64,000 nucleotides of DNA from assembly GCF_037078405.1 (NCBI RefSeq), contig NZ_JAYMGZ010000002.1:496001-560000 (forward strand). The letters are read 5' to 3'. The translations under genes were made by a program, and so were the position numbers. The notes beneath the pieces are model-generated. The model had not been told where the DNA came from and did no database searches. It saw nothing but the letters and a program-made list of their open reading frames with translations. Each line of letters opens with the position of its first letter. Position 1 is the first letter of the stretch. Below are positions 1-7,166 of this stretch, piece after piece. Origin of the DNA: Haloarcula sp. DT43. Its GTDB lineage: Archaea; Halobacteriota; Halobacteria; Halobacteriales; Haloarculaceae.

Positions 1-429
1 CGTCAGCAGTTCGTAGCAGACGAACAGCGTCAGCAGGTTCGACGCGAACGCGACGCCGACCGCCGACGCGAGGCTGGCGGCGAAGGCGGCGAAGTAGCGC
101 GTCTGGGCGTGTTCGTCCAGCCCGCGCATGTAGCCGATGCTGTAGAAGCTCGTCACTATCCACAGCAGGCTCGCAAGCAGGCCAAAGAGGAGCCCCAGCG
201 GGTCGACGCGGAACGCGAGTTCGATGCCGGTGGCGAACTGTCCGACGACGAACCCGTACTCCGTCCCGCCGAGGACGCCGGGGACCATGCTCGCGATGAT
301 ACCGAACTTCGCGAACGCGACGGTCAGGGTCACCCCCTCTCGCAGATTCGGCCGGCCCTTGAGCGAGAGAATCACGGGGATAGCCGCCGCCGAAACCAGG
401 ATTGCCAGGATGGGTCGTAACTCAGTCAT
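1..429 (-). CDS. Mrp/Mnh antiporter subunit D-like protein (second copy, C-terminus outside window)
   Basis: This is the 5' part (143 codons) of an integral membrane protein whose remainder lies left of the window. The visible N-terminus carries hydrophobic helices and the stretch FRVDPLGLLFGLLASLLW, which matches the N-terminal part of proton-translocating D/NuoL-type subunits. Its ATG overlaps the stop of the preceding antiporter gene (ATGA), so it is the last visible gene of the Mrp operon. The Mrp complex exchanges cytoplasmic Na+ for external H+ in the cell membrane. Haloarchaeal operons often carry more than one D-like gene, and one of them may stand in for the long MrpA N-terminal domain. 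Whether this copy is A-like or D-like cannot be settled without its C-terminus. Confidence 0.85.
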   Translation of the reverse strand, partial: MTELRPILAILVSAAAIPVILSLKGRPNLREGVTLTVAFAKFGIIASMVPGVLGGTEYGFVVGQFATGIELAFRVDPLGLLFGLLASLLWIVTSFYSIGYMRGLDEHAQTRYFAAFAASLASAVGVAFASNLLTLFVCYELLT

Positions 430-1919
430 TGGTTTAGAAGGGGTGGAAGCGTCTCTTCGAGCACTCTCTGCAACTCCGGTACGGCTGCGGTCAGTGCGAC
501 CGCGAGGGCGGCCGCGACGACGATGACGGCGACCATCCCGAACGAGACTGCCTGTCCGCTCCCGTCCGCGACGGTCGTCTCGTCGGCCTCCGCGTGGATG
601 GTCGGCTCGGCGAAGTAGAGCCGCTCGACGAGGCGGGCGAAGTACGCCAGCGTCAGCAGCGTACTCGCGAGCAACACGACCACGACGGGCCAGTTCTCGG
701 CGTTGACCGCGCCGAGGACGATGTACCACTTGCCGACGAAGCCGACCGCCGGCGGGACGCCGACCATCGCCAGCGAGAGGACGGCAAAGGAGAAGGCGGG
801 GAGCGGGACGCGGCTCGCCATCCCGGCGTAGCCGTTGACGGTCGTCGCACCCGTCTTCCGCTCGATTACCCCCGTCGCGGCGAACAGCCCGCCCTTCATC
901 ACCGCGTGGCCGAGCAGGTGAACCGTCGCGCCGACGACGGCCAGCGGGGTCGCGATGGCGAACCCGGCGACGACGAGGCCGAACTGCGACACCGAGGAGT
1001 ACGCGAGCATCCGCTGGACGCTGTCCTGCGAGACGGCGAGCGCGCTCCCGGCGACGATGCTCACACAGGCCAGGCCGACCAGTGCCCACCGGGCGACGGG
1101 CACGGCCGTCAGGAACTCGACGGTGAACACGGAAAACAGCAGGCGGGCCAGCGCGTACGCCGAGACCGTCGAGACGAGCGCCGAGATGAACGCGCTCACC
1201 GTGTCCGGGGCGTTCGCGTAGGCGTCGGGCTGCCAGGTGTGGAGCGGGAACAGGGCGACTTTCACCGTCAGCCCGCCGACCATCAGCCCGAAGGCGGTCA
1301 GCACGAGCGTCGAGTCGTAGGCCGCCATCTCACCGAGTTTCGTCGCCAGGTCGGCCATGTTGAGCGTCCCCGTCGCCGCCAGCAGGTAGCCGACGCCGAG
1401 CAGGTACAGCGAGGCCCCCACGGTCCCGATGATGAGGTACTTCAGCGCCGCGACGGCGGCGCTGGCGTCGCGCCCGCTCGCCACGAGGCCGTAGGCCGCA
1501 AGCCCCGTGATTTCGAGGAACACGTAGAGGTTGAACACGTCGCCGGTGACGGTCATGCCCGTCAGCCCGGCGACCAGCAGCAGGAACAGGCCGTAGAAGG
1601 TGTTCGAGTGCGGGCCGGCCTGCCGGGCGTACGCGAGCACGCCCAGGGACACGACGGCCACGAGCACGGCGACGGCCCCCGAGAGCCCGTCGACCACGAG
1701 TTCGATGCCGTACGGGGCGGCGAAGCCGCCGACCGCGTAGGAGACGGTCCCGCTCGTGCTGACGGTCCAGGCGAGCAGTCCGGCCAGGCCGACCTGACCG
1801 ACGAGCGTCAGCGTCGCGACGGGCCAGCCGGCCCGGTCGCTCACGAGGCTGGCGACCAGCGGCACCGCGCCGCCGACTATCGGCAGGACCACCAGCAACA
1901 CAGGGAGTTGTTCAATCAT
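426..1919 (-). CDS. mnhD: Na+/H+ antiporter subunit D (MrpD/MnhD)
   Basis: A 497-residue polytopic protein of the NuoL/M/N family, the expected length for MrpD. It has about 14 hydrophobic helices. The conserved helix with a buried glutamate (YVFLEITGLAAYGL, about residue 130) and the lysine helix (GLTVKVALFPLHTWQPDAY, about residue 220) are both present; in this family these residues carry the proton path. It starts 8 bases inside the C-subunit gene and ends in an ATGA overlap with the next D-like gene, so translation is probably coupled along the operon. Role: proton-conducting subunit of the multisubunit Na+/H+ antiporter for Na+ extrusion and pH homeostasis. Confidence 0.95.
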   Translation of the reverse strand: MIEQLPVLLVVLPIVGGAVPLVASLVSDRAGWPVATLTLVGQVGLAGLLAWTVSTSGTVSYAVGGFAAPYGIELVVDGLSGAVAVLVAVVSLGVLAYARQAGPHSNTFYGLFLLLVAGLTGMTVTGDVFNLYVFLEITGLAAYGLVASGRDASAAVAALKYLIIGTVGASLYLLGVGYLLAATGTLNMADLATKLGEMAAYDSTLVLTAFGLMVGGLTVKVALFPLHTWQPDAYANAPDTVSAFISALVSTVSAYALARLLFSVFTVEFLTAVPVARWALVGLACVSIVAGSALAVSQDSVQRMLAYSSVSQFGLVVAGFAIATPLAVVGATVHLLGHAVMKGGLFAATGVIERKTGATTVNGYAGMASRVPLPAFSFAVLSLAMVGVPPAVGFVGKWYIVLGAVNAENWPVVVVLLASTLLTLAYFARLVERLYFAEPTIHAEADETTVADGSGQAVSFGMVAVIVVAAALAVALTAAVPELQRVLEETLPPLLNQ

Positions 1920-2268
1920 AGTAGAGCTGTTTGAGTTTGTCTTCGTCCAGCGTCCCGTACTCAGTGTAGATGCGGATGATGAGCGCCAGCGCCACCGCGG
2001 TCAGGCTCACCCCGACGACGATAGCGGTCAGGATGAGGACGTGCGGCAGCGGGCTGACGTAGGGGCCGCCCCCGTCCTCGATTATTGGCGGGTTCCCGCC
2101 CGCCCGGAACGCGAGCGTGATGAAAAACAGGAAGATGCCCGTCTGGAAGATGTTCATCCCGATGACCTTCTTCACGAGGTTCCGGGACTCGATGAGCATG
2201 TAGAGGCCGATACCCAGCAGGAGCATCACCGCGAAGTAGTTGTAGTGCGTATCCAGCAGTTCAAGCAT
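1912..2268 (-). CDS. mnhC: Na+/H+ antiporter subunit C (MrpC/MnhC)
   Basis: A 118-residue three-helix membrane protein homologous to NuoK, with the typical YFAVMLLLGIGLYMLIESRN start and the NLVKKVIGMNIFQTG segment after helix 1. The size fits MrpC. The ATG (2266-2268) overlaps the TAA of subunit B by one base, and the 3' end overlaps subunit D. It packs against MrpD in the antiporter. The insert between helices 2 and 3 (about residues 60-75, GGNPPIIEDGGGPYVSPLPH) is the usual external loop of the family. Confidence 0.95.
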   Translation of the reverse strand: MLELLDTHYNYFAVMLLLGIGLYMLIESRNLVKKVIGMNIFQTGIFLFFITLAFRAGGNPPIIEDGGGPYVSPLPHVLILTAIVVGVSLTAVALALIIRIYTEYGTLDEDKLKQLYYD

Positions 2269-2747
2269 TAGCTCTCACCCTCCGGGGAGTCGACGGCGTG
2301 GCCGAACCCGGCCGCGAGCAGGAAAAAGAGGCCGATGGCGACGCTGGCGACGATGCCACCGATGCCCAGCTCGACGAGTTCGATGCCGTAGGCGGTCGCG
2401 TGCGAGAGGAACTGTTCGTACAGGTGATACTCCAGGAAGTTCCCGCCCAGGAGCATCGTACCCAGGCCGATAGCGGCGAACAGGAGCACGCCGCCGGAGG
2501 CGAGCGCGGCGACGACGCGGACGTCGAGCCACTCGCGGGCCGCGTCGATGCCGTAGGCGAACGCGAGCATCATCACGACCGACCCGGCGATGACCCCGCC
2601 CTGGAAGCCGCCGCCGGGGGAGTTCGCCCCGTGGAACATCACGAACAGGGCGAACGTGAGTACGAACGGCGAGACGACTCGGACCGTCGTCATGATGATG
2701 GTGCTCTCGACGTACAGTCCGGTCCGCTCCCGCTCGTCGCTGCTCAT
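2268..2747 (-). CDS. mnhB: Na+/H+ antiporter subunit B (MrpB/MnhB)
   Basis: A 159-residue protein with four predicted helices. It contains the MrpB hallmark HGANSPGGGFQGG (about residues 38-50) followed by a glycine- and alanine-rich helix. The ATG at 2747 was chosen because a strong Shine-Dalgarno sequence (AGGAGGTG) lies just upstream, inside the end of the DUF4040 gene, and because the homology begins here. An open frame continues further upstream but there it is only the shadow of the DUF4040 gene. Part of the Mrp complex; overlaps both neighbours by 1-4 bases. Confidence 0.94.
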   Translation of the reverse strand: MSSDERERTGLYVESTIIMTTVRVVSPFVLTFALFVMFHGANSPGGGFQGGVIAGSVVMMLAFAYGIDAAREWLDVRVVAALASGGVLLFAAIGLGTMLLGGNFLEYHLYEQFLSHATAYGIELVELGIGGIVASVAIGLFFLLAAGFGHAVDSPEGES

Positions 2748-3289
2748 GCGAACACCTCCTGTCTGAGGACGGTCAGCGCCGCCACGCCGGCCGAGAAGAC
2801 CACCACCGCTTCGCCCAGCGTGTCGAACCCGCGGTAGGCCGCGAGCACGGCCGTCACCGCGTTGTGGACCTCCGTGTCCGCGTACGCGTTCTCGATGTAG
2901 TACTGCGTCACCTCGCCGCTGACGACGGGGTTCGCCGCCCCGTCGGCCCCGATGGCGGGCAGCGACGGGACCGTCGCGAGCATGACGACGACGAACGCGC
3001 CGACGAGGACGACGGTCCGGACGTGTATCGACTCGAACAGGCCGTCCTCCTGTGGCCGCACGGTGTTTGCCAGCGCCAGGATGAACAGAATCGTCATGAT
3101 GCCGGCACCGACGGCCGCCTCCGTCAGCCCGACGTCGGGCGCTTCGAGCATCACCCAGATGATAGAGACGCCGAGGCTGTAGGCGGCAAACGCCATCAGC
3201 GACGCCAGCACGTCCCGGAGGACGGCCGCGCCGAGCGCACAGCCCAGCACGAACACCAGCAGCGCCGCCTCGATGAGCGAGAGCGTCAC
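2744..3289 (-). CDS. DUF4040 membrane subunit of the Mrp antiporter (MrpA C-terminal/MbhD-like)
   Basis: A 181-residue membrane protein with about five helices. The segment LEAPDVGLTEAAVGAGIMTILFILAL (about residues 47-72) is the DUF4040/MbhD signature, equivalent to the C-terminal part of bacterial MrpA. In bacteria this domain is fused to the large A subunit; here it is a free-standing gene between G and B. Translation starts with GTG at 3289, overlapping the stop of the G subunit (GTGA). It is expected to link the antiporter module to the B subunit in the membrane. Confidence 0.9.
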   Translation of the reverse strand: MTLSLIEAALLVFVLGCALGAAVLRDVLASLMAFAAYSLGVSIIWVMLEAPDVGLTEAAVGAGIMTILFILALANTVRPQEDGLFESIHVRTVVLVGAFVVVMLATVPSLPAIGADGAANPVVSGEVTQYYIENAYADTEVHNAVTAVLAAYRGFDTLGEAVVVFSAGVAALTVLRQEVFA

Positions 3290-3606
3290 GGCTCGCCCTC
3301 CTTGTCATCGGCAGTCCACGGCTCGATGCCCTGGTCCTGTGCCGCCCGGGCGATGGCGTGGGCGGCGGTCGGGTTCGTCAGGAACATGAACACCAGCAGG
3401 AAGACGGCCTTGACCGTCGCCAGGTCCGTCTGAATCGCGAACGCGGCGGCGGCGATAGTGAGGACGGCTCCCAGCGTGTCGCTTTTCGACGCCGCGTGCG
3501 TGCGGGTGTACACGTCCGGCAGCCTGACGATGCCGATGGAGGCGACGCCGCCGAAGAACGCCCCGACCAGCGCGAGCGCGACGATGGCCCACTCCGTCGG
3601 GGTCAT
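3286..3606 (-). CDS. mnhG: Na+/H+ antiporter subunit G (MrpG/MnhG)
   Basis: A 106-residue three-helix protein of the MnhG/PhaG family. The loop after helix 1 carries the conserved GIVRLPDVYTRTHAASKSDTLG (about residues 25-46), diagnostic of the family. Its ATG overlaps the stop of the F subunit (ATGA) and its stop overlaps the GTG of the DUF4040 gene. The short C-terminal tail after helix 3 is charged. Structural subunit of the Mrp complex. Confidence 0.94.
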   Translation of the reverse strand: MTPTEWAIVALALVGAFFGGVASIGIVRLPDVYTRTHAASKSDTLGAVLTIAAAAFAIQTDLATVKAVFLLVFMFLTNPTAAHAIARAAQDQGIEPWTADDKEGEP

Positions 3607-3878
3607 AGCACACCTCCGTGCTCGACGTTGAACTTCGAGAACGCTATCGACAGCAGGAAGTTCAGCAGGGCGTACACGAGGGCGATATCCAGGAACAGCG
3701 GCTTATCGAGCGCGCCGGAGACGAGCGCGATGGCGATGACGGTGTTGGTCCCCATCACGTTGACCGCGATGACCCGGTCGTGGTCCGTCGGACCGGCGAA
3801 CACGCGGTACAGCGCCACGACGGCGAAGACGACGAACGCGCCGGCGATACCCAGCAGCGCCGTCTCGAACTCAATCAT
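3603..3878 (-). CDS. mnhF: Na+/H+ antiporter subunit F (MrpF/MnhF)
   Basis: A 91-residue three-helix protein with the MrpF motif RVFAGPTDHDRVIAVN (about residues 25-40). Length and helix layout match MrpF. The start overlaps the end of the E-subunit gene by 8 bases, the stop overlaps the ATG of subunit G. It lies between E and G, the order seen in most Mrp operons. Confidence 0.94.
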   Translation of the reverse strand: MIEFETALLGIAGAFVVFAVVALYRVFAGPTDHDRVIAVNVMGTNTVIAIALVSGALDKPLFLDIALVYALLNFLLSIAFSKFNVEHGGVL

Positions 3879-4959
3879 CGTCGCCCACCTCCGGGTCGGC
3901 GATGTCGCTCTCTATGGGCTCGTCGTTCCCCTGTCCGCGCTCGCGGGGCGATGGAATCGCCGCCGCCTCCCGGCCGTAGAAGACGAACCGGACGGCCCGT
4001 TCGAGGCCGCCCTCGAACAGGTCCTCGCGCGCACTGCCGGTCAGCGAGTGGATGTCGAACGCCTGTTCGGAGACGTTGACGGTGAGCGTCCCGGGCGTCA
4101 GCGTGATGCTGTTTGCCAGCGTCGTCACCGGGGCGTCGCCCCAGATGGCCGCCTCCAGTTCGACCATCTCCGGGTCGATTGGCAGCGACGGGTGCAAGAC
4201 GACGTAGGCGATGCCGAGGTTCGCCACGGCGATTTCCTTCAGGAGGTACGGGACGAAAATCGCCATTCGGGCGAGCTGTCCGGGAATCCGCGTCAGCGAC
4301 GGCTGGCGGCTGAACGCGATGGGGGCGAGCAACGCGGTGACGATGGTCGCCGTTATCGCGCCCGTGAGGAAGTCCAGCGGCTTGTACGTGCTCAAAAGCA
4401 GGTAAAACAAGTAGGAGGAGCCGAAGACGGTGAGGTACTTCGGGAGCGTCGCGGCGCGAGCGAGCGCGGTCGACCGCGCCGGCCGCTCGACGGGCGCGGT
4501 TTCGACTTCGACGTCGCCCCGGACGAGTTCGACTTCGAGCGGCCGGAGCATCGGCGTCGTCCCGCCGGGGTTGAACTCCGGGTCGAGGACGACCCGTTCG
4601 ATGCTGTGGTCGTCAGCGTAGGCCAGGATGGCGTCGGCGTAGTCACCGGGGCTGAACAGGTAGCGGTCGGCGCCGATGACGCCCAGTTCCACGTCGAGGT
4701 TCGACGGCGGGTCGTCGCCCAGGTCCTCGTCGAGCCAGACCTCGATTCGGTCGAGCAGGTCCTTGGCCTGGCCGAGTTCCGTCTGGGCGTCGGGGTCGAT
4801 GGCGCGCGTGCTTGCGACGGCGACGAGGTGCAGCGACACCCGCTGCTGTCCCTCTCTGGCCGCTGATTCGGCCTGTTCGACGGCGTAGGCGACGGTGTTA
4901 CGGACCGTCACCGAATCGGCTACTGGCACGAGCAGGCGACGGGGTGGTGGTGCAGTCAC
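3871..4959 (-). CDS. mnhE: Mrp antiporter subunit E fused to an N-terminal universal-stress-like domain
   Basis: A 362-residue protein and the first gene of the antiporter operon. Residues about 7-140 look like a universal-stress-protein (UspA) fold: it starts RRLLVPVADSVTVRNTV and is acidic and soluble. Residues about 175-360 are MrpE: two or three helices (FYLLLSTYKPLDFLTGAI), then the conserved GTLTVNVSEQAFDIHSL (about 300-316). A typical MrpE is only about 160 residues, so the N-terminal half is an added domain. The start is GTG at 4959; a downstream GTG (4929) is possible because an A/T-rich TATA-like stretch (4967-4976) sits very close to 4959. The USP half might sense nucleotide or energy state; that is inference. 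Confidence 0.9.
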   Translation of the reverse strand: MTAPPPRRLLVPVADSVTVRNTVAYAVEQAESAAREGQQRVSLHLVAVASTRAIDPDAQTELGQAKDLLDRIEVWLDEDLGDDPPSNLDVELGVIGADRYLFSPGDYADAILAYADDHSIERVVLDPEFNPGGTTPMLRPLEVELVRGDVEVETAPVERPARSTALARAATLPKYLTVFGSSYLFYLLLSTYKPLDFLTGAITATIVTALLAPIAFSRQPSLTRIPGQLARMAIFVPYLLKEIAVANLGIAYVVLHPSLPIDPEMVELEAAIWGDAPVTTLANSITLTPGTLTVNVSEQAFDIHSLTGSAREDLFEGGLERAVRFVFYGREAAAIPSPRERGQGNDEPIESDIADPEVGDDD

Positions 4960-5051
4960 AGTCTCTGTTTAAAAACTCCGAATAGGCAGTTCGTCGGGCA
5001 GTACTGTCGTTATCGGACCGGAGCAACGGAACACGCAAAACTATTTCGTAA

Positions 5052-6224
5052 TCAGTTACCGGCGCGACTGGACAGATGGGCACCGAGTTCGTCGGCGACA
5101 CGGCCGCCGAGCCCCTGTTTGTCCCCGACGTACTCCGCCGCCGTCCCGTCGTCGACGAGCAGCGCCCGCGTCTCCTCGGCACCCATCACGCTCGCGTCGT
5201 TTGCGACCACGAAGGCCAGCCCGGCCCGTTCGCGTATCTCACGGGCGCGCTCGACCAGCGTCTCGTCGTCGCCCGCGGTCTCGACCTTGAAGCCGACGAT
5301 GGGGAGGTCCGGGTGGTCAGACCGAACGGTGTCGATGAGCTTCGGTGTCGGTTCGAGCGTCAGCGTCAGCTCCGCCTGCCCGCTCTTGATTTTCTCGGGG
5401 GCCTGCTCGACGGTGTAATCCGAAATCGCCGCCGCCGAGACCAGCGCGTCGGCCGCGTCGGCGACCCGACGGGTAGCTGCCGTCATCTCCGCGGCCGACT
5501 CGACCTGCTCGACGGTCGCGTAGGGAACGTCGGGGCCGTCGTGGACGAGCGTCACGTCGGCCCCGCGGGCGTAGCAGGCCCGCGCGACGGCCCGCCCGGT
5601 CCGCCCCGAGGACCGGTTCGAGAGCGTCCGCACGGGGTCGACCGACTCCGTGGTCGCCCCCGCAGTCACGATGACGTGCTCGCCTGCAAGCGGTCGGTCG
5701 CCCGCGGCCCGGGCGGTCGCCGTGACGATGGCCTCCTCGGTGGCGATTTTGGCCTTCCCCTCCTCGATTCGCGGGTCGACGAACTCGACGCCCCAAGACT
5801 CGACGCGGTCGATCGCCGACAGCACGCCGGGGTGGTCGTACATCGGCTCGTGCATCGCTGGCGCGACCACGACCGGCACGTCCGCGCCGAGGGCGGTCGT
5901 CGCACACGTCGTCACGGGCGTGTCGTCGATTGCCGCGGCGACCTTCCCGACGGTGTTTGCCGTCGCCGGCGCGAGCACGAACACGTCACCCCAGCCCGAC
6001 CGCCCACAGAGCTCGACGTGCTCGACGCTCCCCGTAATCTCGGTGATCACGTCGTCGTCCGTCGCAAACGAGAGCGCCCACGGATGGATGATACCCGTCG
6101 CGCTGTCGGTCATCACCGCCCGGACGGACGCCCCCTGTCGTCGGAGTTCGTGTGCGAGCTCCACCGTCTTGACGGCCGCGATGGACCCCGACACCCCCAG
6201 AACGACGTTGACTCCGGTCAGCAT
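5052..6224 (-). CDS. coaBC: bifunctional phosphopantothenoylcysteine decarboxylase/phosphopantothenate-cysteine ligase
   Basis: A 390-residue CoaBC (Dfp) enzyme catalysing two steps of coenzyme A synthesis: CTP- or ATP-dependent joining of phosphopantothenate to cysteine, then FMN-dependent decarboxylation. The N-terminal CoaC flavoprotein (about 1-180) has GVSGSIAAVKTVELAHELR, the histidine segment SVEHVEL and the APAMHEPMYDHP loop. The C-terminal CoaB domain has TAGATTESVDPVRTLSNRSS (about residues 188-207) and the lysine-containing EPTPKLIDTV. The ATG at 6224 was preferred to upstream starts because family similarity begins at LTGVNVVLGVSGSIAA. It lies alone on the minus strand; the gap of about 90 bases before the Mrp operon holds no gene. 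Confidence 0.95.
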   Translation of the reverse strand: MLTGVNVVLGVSGSIAAVKTVELAHELRRQGASVRAVMTDSATGIIHPWALSFATDDDVITEITGSVEHVELCGRSGWGDVFVLAPATANTVGKVAAAIDDTPVTTCATTALGADVPVVVAPAMHEPMYDHPGVLSAIDRVESWGVEFVDPRIEEGKAKIATEEAIVTATARAAGDRPLAGEHVIVTAGATTESVDPVRTLSNRSSGRTGRAVARACYARGADVTLVHDGPDVPYATVEQVESAAEMTAATRRVADAADALVSAAAISDYTVEQAPEKIKSGQAELTLTLEPTPKLIDTVRSDHPDLPIVGFKVETAGDDETLVERAREIRERAGLAFVVANDASVMGAEETRALLVDDGTAAEYVGDKQGLGGRVADELGAHLSSRAGN

Positions 6225-6270
6225 ACCCGCCGGTTCGCGGTGCGTGGGTAAAAGCCCCTGTCTCTCGGCT

Positions 6271-7011
6271 TCAGTCCGACTTCTGATCGACGCTCGGGTG
6301 CATCGTCGGCTCACCGGGCATCGGCTCCTCGAAGTACCGCCGCATGACCTCAAGTGACTCCTGTTCGCGTTTCTTGCGTTCTACCTCGTCGATTTCCTCA
6401 CAGCCCGGCGGGACCGGCCGGCCGCGGTCGGTGAAGTACCCCTCCGGCGCGGTCCAGTCGTGATAGAAGTCGGCGTCCGAATCCTCGAGCAACGTGAGCC
6501 CGACCTGTGCGCCGTGGCCCGCGGCGACGATTGTCTGGTGGTGTTGCTCTGCCAGCCGGCCGGCCGCGTACAGTCCCTCCACGTCGGTCCGGCCCTGTTC
6601 GTCGGTCGAGATGAACTGCTTCGACCCCCGGTCGACGAGCGAGATGTCCAGCCCGTCGAGATACGACGGGTCCGACCAGGAGGCGGCGATGAGGTACGTC
6701 GCGTCGAAGGCCTCGCCGTCGGTACAGGTCACCTCGAAGCCGTCCTCGGTCCGCTCGACCGTCTCGGCCTCGCCGTCGATGAACCAGGCACCGGCCCGCC
6801 GCGCCTGCGCACGCATCAGTTCGAGCAGGAGCCGGGGGTTGATTCCAGCCGGGAACCCGGGGTAGTTCTCCAGGTGAGCGTTGCGGTTCAGTATCGACTC
6901 GCCGGTCGAGACGATTCGGGTCGACAGGTCGGCGCGGGCGGTGTAAATCGCCGCCGAGAGCCCGGCGACGCCGCCGCCCACGATGATGACTTCCTCGCGG
7001 TCGGTTGGCAT
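6271..7011 (-). CDS. minimal FAD-dependent oxidoreductase, thioredoxin-reductase-like without redox cysteines
   Basis: A 246-residue flavoprotein. The N-terminus has the FAD Rossmann motif IIVGGGVAGLSAAIYTARA (about 8-26), then NAHLENYPGFPAGI as in thioredoxin reductases, and the C-terminal FAD motif GLYAAGRLAEQHHQTIVAAG (about 165-184). A normal thioredoxin reductase has about 320 residues, with an inserted NADPH domain holding a CxxC. Here that insert is mostly gone and no CxxC is present, so disulfide reductase activity is unlikely. The C-terminal 45 residues are charged and family-specific. The electron donor and substrate cannot be deduced. Not co-transcribed with PAN, which starts divergently 155 bases away. 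Confidence 0.85.
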   Translation of the reverse strand: MPTDREEVIIVGGGVAGLSAAIYTARADLSTRIVSTGESILNRNAHLENYPGFPAGINPRLLLELMRAQARRAGAWFIDGEAETVERTEDGFEVTCTDGEAFDATYLIAASWSDPSYLDGLDISLVDRGSKQFISTDEQGRTDVEGLYAAGRLAEQHHQTIVAAGHGAQVGLTLLEDSDADFYHDWTAPEGYFTDRGRPVPPGCEEIDEVERKKREQESLEVMRRYFEEPMPGEPTMHPSVDQKSD

Positions 7012-7145
7012 GGGCGGGTGTTCCCGGCGGGGGCCAAGAAACGTGCCGGTTCGGGATTCGCCGACGGGGAGCGGCCAGTAACGCCTCCCTCAGGGCTCAC
7101 GCCGGGCGATACACGTTCTGGGACTACCCGAAGCCTCATAACGGT

Positions 7146-7162
7146 ACACCTACTAAAGGTGT
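7146..7162. promoter_or_regulatory. perfect 6-bp inverted repeat just upstream of the PAN start codon
   Basis: ACACCT-ACTAA-AGGTGT, ending four bases before the ATG at 7167. The right arm contains the only Shine-Dalgarno-like GGTG of the gene, so an RNA hairpin here could hide it; as DNA it could be an operator. A TATA-like CATAACGG lies at about 7136. Function is inferred from position only. Confidence 0.4.
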
Positions 7163-7166
7163 CGTA

